Positions 13,701-23,704 of a stretch of 64,000 nt of DNA are shown piece after piece. The position numbers were made by a program, and so were the translations under genes. The stretch's first letter is position 1, and every line of letters begins with the position of its first letter. Below the pieces are notes generated by a model, which was given only the letters and a program-made list of their open reading frames with translations, did not search any database and was not told where the DNA came from. The stretch spans positions 233,442 through 297,441 of the forward strand of contig KB309617.1 of the NCBI GenBank assembly GCA_000328365.1, written 5' to 3'. The stretch is from Capitella teleta (lineage: Eukaryota; Annelida; Polychaeta; Capitellidae).

Positions 13701-16700
13701 TCACTCAACCCGAACGCTGCGAGGAGGAAATCTTTGATTATTTCGTACTTGTTTTTGGTGGCTGAGTCTTCTAGCACCGACGCTGCTCTCGTAGCCGTTG
13801 CATCATCCAGGGCAGCCACCACGTGCCAGTACTTGGTTTGTTAGTCTGTGATCTTGCGCAGGCCAAATTGTGCTTCCGCTTGCACGAACCATGACACGAT
13901 GTTACTCGTCCACACGGTTGATGGTCGCTTGATCCTCGCTCATCGTTTTTCTTGCGTCGTTCTTCAGTCTGGGTCACCACATATAGCGTCGTAAGGAAAG
14001 AGACACAGAAACTTGTATCAAGCTGAACACTATATGCTTTATTAAAAGAGGGATACGAGTTTATATAGGTTTGAATATATGGCTATTGAGTTATAGATAT
14101 ATAGTGAAATGAGAGTTGAGAAATTTAGAGATGAGATGAGATGAGATGAGATGAGACGCTACAGTGTTATCAACGACTAGCACTACAAGAAAGAAGAGAC
14201 AGTAGAACTCATGTCTGGACTTTAGATACCTCATGTAACGCCTGGGTGAGTTTCTGACTGTCAGTACCGCTATCGATCTCTGCTACATGTGCATTACAAT
14301 AAATGCTATGTTGAACAGCAGCTCCAAACGACCGGGGGAAAAACATATTTATTTTACCACCCAATAATATATTATACTGTAATTATAAGGCATATATTTA
14401 AGAGTTAAAAAAAATAAAAATAAAATATATTCTCGATCTATAGTGCATTCTCGTCTGTTTCCATTATAAATTTTGTTTCAATTATGTTCAAAATAAATTA
14501 CTAAATACAATTATTAAAGTGTAATTTATATTTTATTGTCAGATGTCAATGAATGTGCAGTCAACAATTACCAGGATTGTCACACCTGCGCTAATACATT
14601 TGGGAGCTACCGGTGCCAATGTAGAAATGGTTATGAGTTGGACCTAAGCACAAGACAGAAGTGCATCGGTGAGTTGTGCGGAGTGGGTGCAATATCAACC
14701 AACACGACTGCTTTGTTGTTGCAGACATCGATGAATGCGCGGGAACAAGAGAAATAGATTATCACCGAGATTGTCACACATGTGTCAATACGATCGGGGA
14801 TTACACCTGCGAATGTAATGAATACTACGAATTGAACTCTTTTGGAACCAAGTGCATTGGTGAGAATGCTTTCACGTTTTATACAATTGAGAATCAATAA
14901 CAAATGATAACAAATCATGCATGCTTACATAGTTGAGACAGTTATACAAACGTGGGCTATATTTTCTGTAGATGTGAATGAATGCGACGGAGAGAGGGGA
15001 GTGGACTTCCATGAAGATTCCCACCATTGTCATAATAAAGAACCAGGATACACATGTGGATGCAATGCTGGATATGATCGAGACAACTCAAACAACGAAG
15101 GAAAGTGTATTGGTGAGTGAGGGGCAACACGTAAACTGATATCAACACAAGACGTGATTTATCTGATCCGATTGAAGACAAAATAGAATCAAGTTTAATC
15201 TTTCATTCATTTCCTTTGATATCAATTGCAGATAAGGATGAATGTAGCGGTGAAAGAGGTCCAGATTACGACAGAAATTGTCACACGTGCATCAATACTG
15301 TAGGCAGTTACACGTGCAACTGTTCTAAAGGATATGAACTTCACTCAAAAGGGAAATGGTGCATCGGTCAGTGAACTGATTAAACATATTATCGATTTAA
15401 TTGTATGATTCATCAGATGTGAATGAATGCGATGGAGTGAGAGGGACTGACTACAACCAAGATTGCCACCAATGTCATAATGCAGAACCAGGATACACAT
15501 GTGGATGCGATGATGGATATGAAGCAGAAAACTCAGACAATGAAGGAACTTGTGTCGGTGAGTGTGGATGGCTGTAACCATTGAGGAAATATAATGAGAG
15601 AGGACACGTGGGCAAAAGCCTAAAGTTATTTGACTTTTAAAAAACATTATCAGAAACGTTTTCGTTTTTCAAGCGAAGCGATTGTGTCTTCACGCCGAGC
15701 CCACGGAATGTTTGTTGTGTAATTTGAGAGCATTTGTTTAGCTCCTTATCTGCAAACTAGCCTCGCGCTCGTTGAAGCAAATATGTGTGAAGCCATAACG
15801 GAATAAAAATATTTACATGGAACAAAAGTTTCAAGAAATAGTGGATTTAGCTTAAAATATATATTTTTTTATTCGACGAATAATATTCACAAATACATAT
15901 AGCATATTTGTATACATGTATTGGAGCCGGAGTCAAGCAGGAGTCAAGAGGAGTCAAGCAGGAGTCAGGTTGTAGCTAATAATATGCACTAATTGCCATA
16001 ACTATTATTATTACAAAGGCTTTGTTTATGATTCATCTCTTTGTTGGCATGCATTTATCCTTTCTTCAAATGAATCTCCTTTTAAATCGTTCGCCACTCC
16101 TATTAATCAAGAAGAGTCAGCCCGCATCCTGGCTTCAACGAGCGGGCTGACTCTTACTTGACTTTACTCTGACAGATAAGGATGAATGTAGCGGGGAAAG
16201 AGGTCCAGATTACGACATAAATTGTCACACGTGCATCAATACTGTAGGCAGTTACACGTGCAACTGTACTAAAGGATATGAACTTCACTCAAAAGGGAAA
16301 TGGTGCATCGGTCAGTGAACTGATTAAACATATTATCGATTTAATTGTATGATTCATCAGATGTGAATGAATGCGATGGAGTGAGAGGGACTGACTACAA
16401 CCAAGATTGCCACCAATGTCATAATGCAGAACCAGGATACACATGTGGATGCGATGATGGATATGAAGCAGAAAACTCAGACAATGAAGGAACTTGTGTC
16501 GGTGAGTGTGGATGGCTGTAACCATTGAGGAAATATAATGAGAGAGGACACGTGGGCAAAAGCCTATGGGGGCGATGTATTTCGCCTCGCGAGCGCATTT
16601 TGCGATTTAGGAACGGTCAGCTCGAGCGCCAGTCGCCGTTTACGTACATGAGTTTTTCCTATACCCGGTGTGTGATCCGGATAGCGCAGTGGGTTAAACC

Positions 16701-19700
16701 GCTGACTACAATCCTATGCCGACCGTGGGGGTCGAGGTCCCGGGTTCGAGACCCGATCAGGCCACGGGCGTTATGATTGTGAATTACAATTGTAATTCTT
16801 CGGTGACTCTGCAGTGCTGCCCAACTGCGTAACAAGGCCGGGCGCTGTGTACTACTGTCTATGGTGGTATGCAGGATAAAGAACCCTTGGGATTTATCGA
16901 TAAGAGTAGGGGGAAACCCCGGTCCCGGGCCTTCTGTTCTGGCGCCCGTATCACCCGAACGGGTTGGGTGGAGCCGTAAAACCCCAATCACTCACTCACT
17001 CCTATACCCGGCTGAAAAATGACTGTTAACATGACCATATCTTTTTACTCCAGAAAGCGAGAGCTTCGAAAGTTACAAGATAAAGGGACGCAATCATCAC
17101 AAATACATCGTGAAAATCCCAAACCAATATCGCGGATAATTACAAAGTTATTTGACTTTATAAAACATTATCAGAAACGTTTTCGTTTTTCAAGCGAAGC
17201 GATTGTGTCTTCACGCCGAGCCCACGGAATGTTTGTTGTGTAATTTGAGAGCATTTGTTTAGCTCCTTATCTGCAAACTCGCCTCGCGCTCGTTGAAGCA
17301 AATAAGTGTGAAGCCATAACGGAATAAAAAAAAAAATTATATGGAACAAAAGTTTCAAGAAATAGTGGATTTGGCTTGAAATATATATTTTTTTATTCGA
17401 CAAACAATATTCACAAATACACAAAGCATTCATCATGTAGCAAACTGTTCATCAATTTTTGGAGCTCTTGGGATGCTTACTACAGAACAATTTAAATACA
17501 TATAGTATTAGATATATGAATAATAGCTACTATAAAGAGATCAATACTCTGAAAATGGGTGTGCAATCTTATACTGATTGTAGAGCAAACCGGGGCATCG
17601 CATGAGCAGTAGCCAATATGGCATAGAGTGCTCACGAGATGCATTGAATACTTGTTTGTCAGTAATGAATACATTGAATTGCCCAGCAACAGAGCGTCGT
17701 CGATAGTGAAAGAACACTCGTGAAACAATGGTAATTGGGGAATCTGATTCGTTGGCGTTTGAACAATTGTAGAACTTGTAGAATTGGTTGTTCTCTCCCC
17801 AAATCATTGAGCTATTCAACCCACAGTTCCTTCACAACAATCCATTTCAATTGGAATGATCATAGGAATTGTTGCCAGTCTTTTACTTCTGGTTGCTATT
17901 GCTGTTACTGTCGTGTGCTGTGTCAGAATACGGAGGTAAACCGAGTGACAATTTTGGGAACCTTGATAATTTATTTTGTATGAACATTAAAAGGAGAACT
18001 AAGAAGAAAGCGTACGCATCTGCAAAAGTTCCTGACGCGGATAAAATGGAAATTAATCAATATGAAGACCTACAAGGTTAGTTTGTTTTTAAGTGTGCAA
18101 CACCTTAATTCGGATATATGGCGTGTAATTGCAGTTTAACTCTGTTGTTTTCAGACATTCCTCGTGACACAAATGAAGCATTCGAATCGCATCCAAAACA
18201 GAAATCTCCAGATGTCACTCCCACTGACATGTCAGCTGCTGTTCTGGCTTTCTTTAAGGAAAAACGGTAATTAGATCTCAACAAAGTGAAATGAATTACT
18301 TATTATGAAAATATGTTAAATACATGATGGTGAAATTATTTCCAGGCTAAACAAAGTGCAAACAAATACGCCTTGTAAGAATTCTGAAGTCAACGTTCCA
18401 GATATTGAAGTTTTGGAGGAGAACGAATATGATGAGATTCGAGGTTTGATTCGTTTTGGGCGTGACATATCTGAGTCATCTGTTTCTTGACTTTGGTAGA
18501 TATTTCGATTGCCTCTCGATCTTCAGCTGTTACTATGGATCACACAGCAGATGTAACTTACTACAACACGTCAGTAAAGCATTCCACTGTCCCGGATAAC
18601 GCAATTTTGGCTAAGAATCATGCCGTGAGATGAAGCAAAAACATGCCTTTATTTCCTAATTGTTCGATCCATACATTCAGGGCTCTAAATCTAAAAGAAA
18701 ACAAGGAAGAGCCTCCGACAAATCTGCTAAGCCAAAGCCAGATAAGGAGTCTGATGGGAAGCTTGAGTTCGTACAAGTTGACGTAAGATAACATGAATTC
18801 ATTGAAATGTAAATACGCATCATATTCAGGGTTTTCGTGGAAAGTGGAGTTTCTTTGCGTTCCAATGCCCCAAAAGCAAAGATTCCATTGGACAATTCTG
18901 GAGTTTATTGGCCGATCAAACGATTCAAAACGTTGTCTTGCTGCAGAATATCTCATCAAAGGTGATACTATCGCAAGGCGATGCTGATCGGCAAAACTAA
19001 TAAATGTACTCTCTGCACTTGGTTTTCAGGTTCTGCCTAATGCAAGTGGGTCCACGTTTAACGGCATCAGAGTGTTCTGCGAAAAAAATTGGCAAAACAA
19101 AGGAATTAAGAAGTTCACCGTGACTTTCAGCAATGAAGAGTTCTGCGAGGAATCAGAGTATGCCAATCCGGTGAATATAAGAGGATAATTCATTTCTTTA
19201 ATTGAGTTACATTATTATGTACTTATGTGACTCAATCAATGGACTACACTGCTTGATAGCTGTTGTGGATATTTCGTGTTTGCTCAATGATCACAACATA
19301 ATTCCTACCCAGTCATATAATTCATGTTTCACTTGCAGCATAGGGGAATCAATGTTCTGTCTATGGACCATAAACTCACCAATAAGGCTATCATCAGTTT
19401 GAGACAGTACTTCATTCCAAGTGGAAAATCTTCAAAATGCGCCATAATGTGCAAGTAAGATCGAGTTATAGCACCAAAAGGAAGCTATTGCTTGATTTAT
19501 CAACAGGGATGGTCAGCAATTGAGCGGTCTCTTTATTGGGGTTAACTGCATGTTGGACAAGGCAGATGAAGACAGCCAGTTTGACGTTGTTTATGGTTTA
19601 CAAAAGTTCAAAACTGTTTGTCCAGATTTTGAACTCTCAAAGGTGAGACTTCTCTGTAAGCTTCCTTCGGTTTGTTTGTGAAACCCCTTTCAACAGAAAC

Positions 19701-19762
19701 AACTCATGCAGCTGGACCAATTAGCGAAGGACTACATCAGCTATGGGGAGAAAAGCAAATGA
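7743..19762 (+). CDS. WSC/EGF-repeat receptor with a degenerate (inactive) tyrosine-phosphatase domain
   Basis: I assembled 23 exons with consistent phases: 7743-7824, 9744-9877, 11188-11323, 11377-11538, 11592-11708, 14543-14668, 14725-14859, 14972-15112, 15232-15366, 15417-15557, 16176-16310, 16361-16501, 17827-17935, 17994-18076, 18155-18266, 18346-18443, 18500-18624, 18681-18782, 18830-18961, 19030-19170, 19339-19454, 19507-19642 and 19697-19762, giving about 934 residues. Order: signal peptide (1-20), WSC domain (about 29-116, YMGCYQD...CHCG...CGAERRIQIYS), a laminin/MEGF-like EGF, one plain EGF, seven DxNEC/DxDEC calcium-binding EGFs (211-528), a membrane helix (about 539-560), and a Lys/Ser-rich linker. 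A C-terminal domain (about 731-930) aligns to the second half of a PTP domain, especially receptor PTP D2 domains: VDGF, FW at the DFW position, and MCKDGQQLSG at the HCSAGVGRTG loop. The loop keeps the Cys but lacks the His and Arg, and no WPD is seen, so catalysis is unlikely. No active D1 precedes it. Kozak context is CCAAGATGG; AATAAA lies at 19963. Confidence 0.85.
8460..9743. other. intron 1 of the WSC/EGF receptor
   Basis: This is most of the intron between the signal-peptide exon and the first WSC exon. I see AT-rich sequence and short unsupported frames only. A minus-strand frame at 8819-9055 has a weak tRNA-like box B resemblance near 8995, too poor to call. Confidence 0.4.
10254..11000. 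repeat. decayed repeat with TATTACGAAC motifs (possibly pogo/Tc1-like), split by a SINE
   Basis: CAGTTAAAGCTCG at 10256 resembles the outer ends of pogo/Tigger elements. The motif TATTACGAAC, or a close form, recurs at about 10270, 10448 and 10977. No matching right end is found, and a SINE lies in the middle. This suggests an old DNA transposon inside intron 2 of the receptor gene, but the evidence is thin. Confidence 0.25.
10537..10718 (-). mobile_element. tRNA-derived SINE, family 2
   Basis: Read on the minus strand, it begins with a tRNA-like head: box A TGGCCGAGTGGTTAGCG (10691-10707), typical of tRNA-Ser/Leu heads, and box B GGTTCGAAGCC (10644-10654). It continues with TGTCCTTGGGTAAGGCACTT, a motif seen in the bodies of several animal SINEs. 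The spacing of the boxes fits an RNA polymerase III promoter. It lies within an intron of the WSC/EGF receptor. A partial second copy is at 43325-43402. Confidence 0.7.
11919..14082 (-). mobile_element. fossil Ty3/gypsy-type LTR retrotransposon, broken
   Basis: The element lies antisense within the intron between EGF exons 5 and 6 of the WSC/EGF receptor. Its ends are direct repeats of about 88-90 bases (11919-12006 and 13993-14082), roughly 90% identical by eye, so it is not a fresh insertion. Recognisable parts, in minus-strand order, are gag (about 13822-13307), an aspartic protease with a DTGA motif (about 13300-13087), part of a reverse transcriptase with PVSHVQDFF...SKIDL-type motifs (about 12640-12357) and an integrase C-terminal tail (about 12393-12000). 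It is much shorter than a complete gypsy element and carries several breaks. It is a fossil. Confidence 0.85.
14135..14157. repeat. GATGA microsatellite
   Basis: A short tandem run of GATGA-type units (GAGAT in register) lies just downstream of the gypsy fossil, in the same intron. Confidence 0.6.
16112..16155. repeat. perfect 14-bp inverted repeat (hairpin) before exon 11
   Basis: AAGAGTCAGCCCGC (16112-16125) is followed 16 bases later by its exact reverse complement (16142-16155). It ends 20 bases before the acceptor of exon 11 at 16176. Upstream, at about 15927-15967, the word GGAGTCAAG(CA) is repeated four times. A transcript hairpin here would sit in the polypyrimidine/branch region. 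Confidence 0.7.
16669..16999 (+). mobile_element. tRNA-derived SINE, family 1, full length
   Basis: The tRNA-like head has box A TAGCGCAGTGGG (16682-16693) and box B GGTTCGAGACC (16742-16752), followed by a non-tRNA body and a short (ACTC)n tail. A 12-bp direct repeat, TCCTATACCCGG, flanks it at 16657-16668 and 17000-17011, which proves insertion. It sits in the intron of duplicate copy B and is missing from copy A. A truncated copy is at 61141-61384, with small fragments near 19850 and 49590. Confidence 0.85.
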
Positions 19763-19849
19763 TCTGAGACAGTGTCCTTTTGTCAGGGTTTGAAACAAGG
19801 AGAACACATGTATCTCTTTATCTCAATTGTTTTCAATCTGTGTTAGCAA

Positions 19850-19876
19850 GAGACCCGATCAGGCCATGAGAGAAGA
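19850..19876 (+). mobile_element. fragment of SINE family 1
   Basis: GAGACCCGATCAGGCCA matches the box B region of the SINE at 16669 but nothing more of it. It lies in the 3' UTR of the WSC/EGF receptor, just before its polyadenylation signal. Confidence 0.4.
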
Positions 19877-19962
19877 TTAATTAATTATTAATTAATTGGA
19901 AAATGTAACTTTAATTCGTCACAATTAAAATGATTATTTTCAATTTAATAACCATGAAATGC

Positions 19963-19968
19963 AATAAA
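19963..19968 (+). terminator. polyadenylation signal AATAAA of the WSC/EGF receptor gene
   Basis: AATAAA lies about 200 bases after the stop codon at 19760-19762. It is the first good signal downstream. Confidence 0.5.
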
Positions 19969-20499
19969 ACCTCTTTGTTCTACGATGATGGTTTTTATTT
20001 CAAGAAAAAGATCGTCCGATTAAAAACTTCTAAAATTTTTCAACGAACAATGCTGCTATTCACCTTCAACCTCTCGTAAGAGGCAGACCTCAATCGTGCT
20101 GGATAAATATATTCGTGAAATTATGCGATTATAAAAGTATTATCTTTTTCTTTTCTTTTTGATAATGCTCCCATAAATTATATTATCTTATTAAAATAAG
20201 ACTGACAAAAATGTTTATATACAACAAAAATGAATCTTGTTCATTGCTTGGTTCATGTCACTGGTCCAGGGGAATCGAACATCTCTCTTGCGTAAAGCGC
20301 GCATTAATTAAGTGGTTGTTCTAGGAGAGCTTTGTAATGAATGAAGAGAGCTAGGAAGTTCACCATTCCAAAGAAACTACTTATTTCTTGTCAGTGGAAG
20401 ATGAAAAATCGCAGATAGCTCTGACCATTTTAGGACAGGGCTCAGACAATACTCCAAAGTATTCAATTTTCGCTCTTTTGATGGCACAGATGTCTCGGT

Positions 20500-21100
20500 T
20501 GAACCTCAAACGGCTATTTGGGCTTTCTGGACAGTCTCCAGCAGATGAAAATCGCGGTGTTGTTCTGTAGAGCCTTGCATCTTGACGTCATCTGCACAAT
20601 CTGCATAGTCAAACTCATTCTCGTTGAGAATGTGTACAGCGCCGATGGTGATCGTTCGATGCACTTATCTGCAATATGGATGAGGTCGAATTTTTTGGCA
20701 GAATCTGAGCCCCAGGATGAGTTCCTTGCCAAGCTCATAGATCTAGAACTCGGCTTTCCCATTGTGCTTGTTGCTTACAACACTAACTTTGGTGATCCTA
20801 ATGCACTTGAAATCCATTCCACTGACTTCTCTATGCGCTGTTTTACAAGACACAATGTCCGACTTTAGACAGCATATCGGCTGGCATAGCACCCGTGTCG
20901 ACTTTGGCTGGGTGTTTGCTTGCAACAGAGAAAGGCGTTTGTTTGTGGCGGCTGGAAATGGACCACAGTGAGCACTTCTTTGATATTCTTTCTTGTGTTG
21001 ATCCTATGGATGTTATAATCAGCCTCAGTCCCAAAGACAGAGTCAGTGTCGAGGCCGTTTCACGTTGGTTGGCTGAGGCAGGTGCGGACAAAGTGACCTC
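20500..21100 (-). mobile_element. possible retroelement fossil (protease-like motif), very decayed
   Basis: On the minus strand, around 20850-20960, a frame contains AKVDTGAMPADMLSKV, which resembles the DTGA active-site region of retroelement proteases. The surrounding frames on both strands are short. If it is an LTR retroelement relic it is old and broken in several places. No terminal repeats were found, so the family cannot be fixed. Confidence 0.3.
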
Positions 21101-21369
21101 TTTTACTTCACTTTCGAAACATTGAACCGTTTATCGTTTTAAAAAATAAATAAATGCATTTTGTTATATTAAAATGCTAAATACAATAATAGTTAAAAAG
21201 GACTATAAAAGCATAATTATGTACAGGCACTTTAAAAATTTTAACTTTCAACATGTCTATCTTTGTGATCAGGTGCTTTAAACATGATGAGAAAGCCTAT
21301 GGCATGAGCCTCGTCCTCCCCCTGGGCTAAAAACTCACCACAACTATTACATATAAAATAGCTGAAATG

Positions 21370-21780
21370 CTATACGAATGTTCTTGTGAATAAAAACGTT
21401 TTTAATATATTCTTAAAAGTCTCTTTGCTTGGCTCGGAGCGAATATTCAGGGGCAACGCATTCAACAGACGTGTAACACTATGGCTTATACTTCGCTGGC
21501 CTTCATATCGGGTGACATTGGGAACGATGAAGATCCAAGGGTCGTCGCTGCGCCGAAGAGGTCGAGCTGGGATGTATTGCTCGAACATCTCTTTCAGATA
21601 TAGGGGCGCAAATGGCTCGTGGATTGCAGTGTGAACTTGTAACAGTATTTTAAAATCAACGCATTGCTTGATCGGCAGCCAAAAGAGATCCTTCAATACT
21701 GGCGTGATGTGATCTCTCCGCGGAGTCCTCGCCAGCGAGGCCTGTTGCCAAGCCTCACTTAGCTTGGCCTCCGGAGTTCG
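21370..21780 (-). mobile_element. LINE 3' fragment (CR1/L2-like), reverse transcriptase C-terminus
   Basis: The minus-strand frame 21696-21370 has the standard tail of CR1/L2-type reverse transcriptases: DLFWLPIKQCVDFKILLQV, then PLYLKEMF, a short R.LR region, GQRSISHSVTRLLNALP and F.NILKTFLF. Only this tail is present, as in 5'-truncated copies. It lies between the WSC/EGF receptor gene and the P-like transposon. Confidence 0.75.
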
Positions 21781-22018
21781 GCTCTCTCCAAAAACTAAAC
21801 TTTAATTGCTGAATTTTCTAATTATAAATGGATTACGCGCTGGTAATATAGTTGCATGCACGCGCTAAACAATTTGCCGAGGGGCCATCTGTACTGTAGC
21901 TTGAATCATTCTTAAACAACAAAACTATTAACGATTATATTTAAACATTCATTAATGATAATCCACCGTGTATCGATAATAATGACAATAATATTGTAGG
22001 CTGTCCCAGCAAACACAG

Positions 22019-22172
22019 AACGTTAGGCAAATGTGGGAGACACGTGTAGGTAACCTTCCCCAACGTTACAAAATAACGTTATATAACGTTACTCAGGATG
22101 GGGGCAATAACGTTATCTAACGTTATCATGGTAACGTTAGGTAACGTTATTGTAACGTTATCTAACGTTTCA
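22019..22172. repeat. cluster of ten palindromic AACGTT words
   Basis: AACGTT, usually as TAACGTTA, occurs ten times between 22019 and 22172, nine of them within about 115 bases. The word is its own reverse complement. Three CCTAA units follow at 22183-22198. The spacing is irregular, so this is not a simple microsatellite. Confidence 0.7.
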
Positions 22173-22619
22173 AAAAAAATACACCTAACCTAACCTAACG
22201 TGGCTGCCATCAGAGTCCTCCATAGGGGGTGATGACCTTCACAATATGGCGTCTTCGGCAAGGCAATCCCGTCTTTGATGTGATCCTCCCTTGCACCACC
22301 TGAAATCTCTTGTGATTTTCTCATCTCTAAGCTGACGACCAGACGGCGGGATGCAAAGACTCTCTATTAAGATGGACGCGCCGCTCTCATAGGCGCCAGC
22401 ATAAACAGTTACCCAACGCACGCTAAGTGGCTGGTCGAGTGTTAATAACTTCCGGTCTTCTGCTATTGTTATTTTCCGCTCGTTGACTCCACTGAAAAGA
22501 GAAAGTTAAAGGCCAGCTTTTCTGTATTATTCGACTCTAAACCACCGAAAGTGTAATTGACTTCATTGAAAGCCAAGATGACGATGCATTCGCCCTAACA
22601 AGCTGTGAAATATCCTTTG

Positions 22620-23505
22620 AGGACGATCTTTGCCTGGGAAGAGGTTGATTTCGAGAAATCTTGGAGACGATGAAAACGCAGTACAGAAATATTTCTTCAT
22701 CACTGCATGGACCAAGATTTCGTCAATTGTTTGGGTGAGTTAAGTAATTATATACCGACCTGTGATGGATCGATACATTACTATGGAACATGCTAAAAAG
22801 GTATTTGATTTCTTTTACAGAGCATTTGGATCACTTCGAAAGCCGGATTGAGGAGCTGGAAAGCATTTCAAGAGCCCCAGCCTGCCCATGGGCACAGGTG
22901 CACTGCTTCCTTACATCTCAGAAAATTCAAGACATGTGCATCATTAATCACAGCATTAATTCTGTGGCTGTCCTCCAAGTAGCACTCCAGTTCTGTGAGG
23001 ACATCGTCACTCGACCAGCAAACTTTGCTCCCAATCCAAAGACGCCAACACTGAGACTGTGACTGACCATCAGAGTGAGATCATTATGTACATAACTGGA
23101 GCCGTTCTCCACAAGTTGAAGAAGCGGTATGCTTGCTCTAATCGAAGTGATGACCTGGATGTCATCAAGGGCCTCATCAGCCACGAAAAAAAGAAAGGCC
23201 CGAGACCATCACTCATTGCGGTCAAGTCAAGAGGAGGGCTGTTAACCCCTGTTGAGGCGCTGGAGCCCCTTATGCGAATTGCATATCAGAAGTCTAAAAC
23301 AGGCCTGAAGTCAGCAGGCCTCTTCAGCGCAGAAGTCATGGCAACAGAGTTGCCTGAGGAGTCGCCCATCTCTGACCTGGATGACAGAGTCATGAACGAT
23401 ATTATGAGACCTTTTCATGAAATTATGTGCCACCATGAATGCTTCTTGTTCTTGGAGATATTAAAAAAAAAAAAAAAAAACAAAAACAAAAACAAAAACT
23501 TGTAA
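22620..23505 (+). pseudogene. P-like transposase, C-terminal part, frameshifted
   Basis: An exon ending ...KISSIVW|gtgagt at about 22735 is followed, after an intron ending TTTACAG at about 22821, by coding sequence to 23505. The last part (about 23040-23450) contains DHQSEIIMYITGAVLHKLKKR, a Cys, then PSLIAVKSRGGLLTPVEAL. These match the 'YI.G.V..KL...C....LI.LK.RGGL..P' end of THAP/P-type transposases. The frame of this part is not the frame of the preceding stretch (22822-23062), so at least one frameshift lies near 23040. The N-terminal half of a transposase, including its DDE-type core, is not seen. The reading frame ends in an A-rich tract at 23462-23500. Confidence 0.6.
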
Positions 23506-23704
23506 CGGCAAAGGAAAGGCTTTGCGAGTCAAGCTCGCAGACAAGAGAACATTATAGATTTATAACCATATTTTTCCATCATTTATAATTACAAGTATTA
23601 TTTTTTCATTTTATTTATTTGATGGGATTTTTGAAATAAAGCAGAAACCAAAACGATAATAATTTTGTCTTCCTTTCATTCTTTTATATTATGTGGGGAA
23701 AAAA

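Larger units (their letters stand above)
15230..17430. repeat. recent tandem duplication of two EGF exons and flanking introns
   Basis: Copy A (15230-15622 plus 15623-15905) and copy B (16174-16566 plus about 17144-17428) are nearly identical. Exons 10 and 12 and the 50-base intron before each match exactly by eye. Exons 9 and 11 differ at about three positions (Ser/Thr and Arg/Ile changes). Copy B carries about 577 extra bases (16567-17143) that include a SINE. The duplication adds one EGF pair to the receptor. Confidence 0.85.

Noticed and set aside
16670-16760. Functional tRNA gene
   Set aside because: Boxes A and B are present, but a non-tRNA body follows and the whole unit is flanked by a 12-bp target duplication and repeated elsewhere. 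It is a SINE.
17541-17819. Minus-strand 92-codon frame before the membrane exon
   Set aside because: Exons 12 and 13 of the receptor join in phase without it, it is antisense, and no family was recognised.
22183-22198. Telomere-like (CCTAA)3
   Set aside because: Three units only, with no continuation. Too short to mean a telomere remnant.
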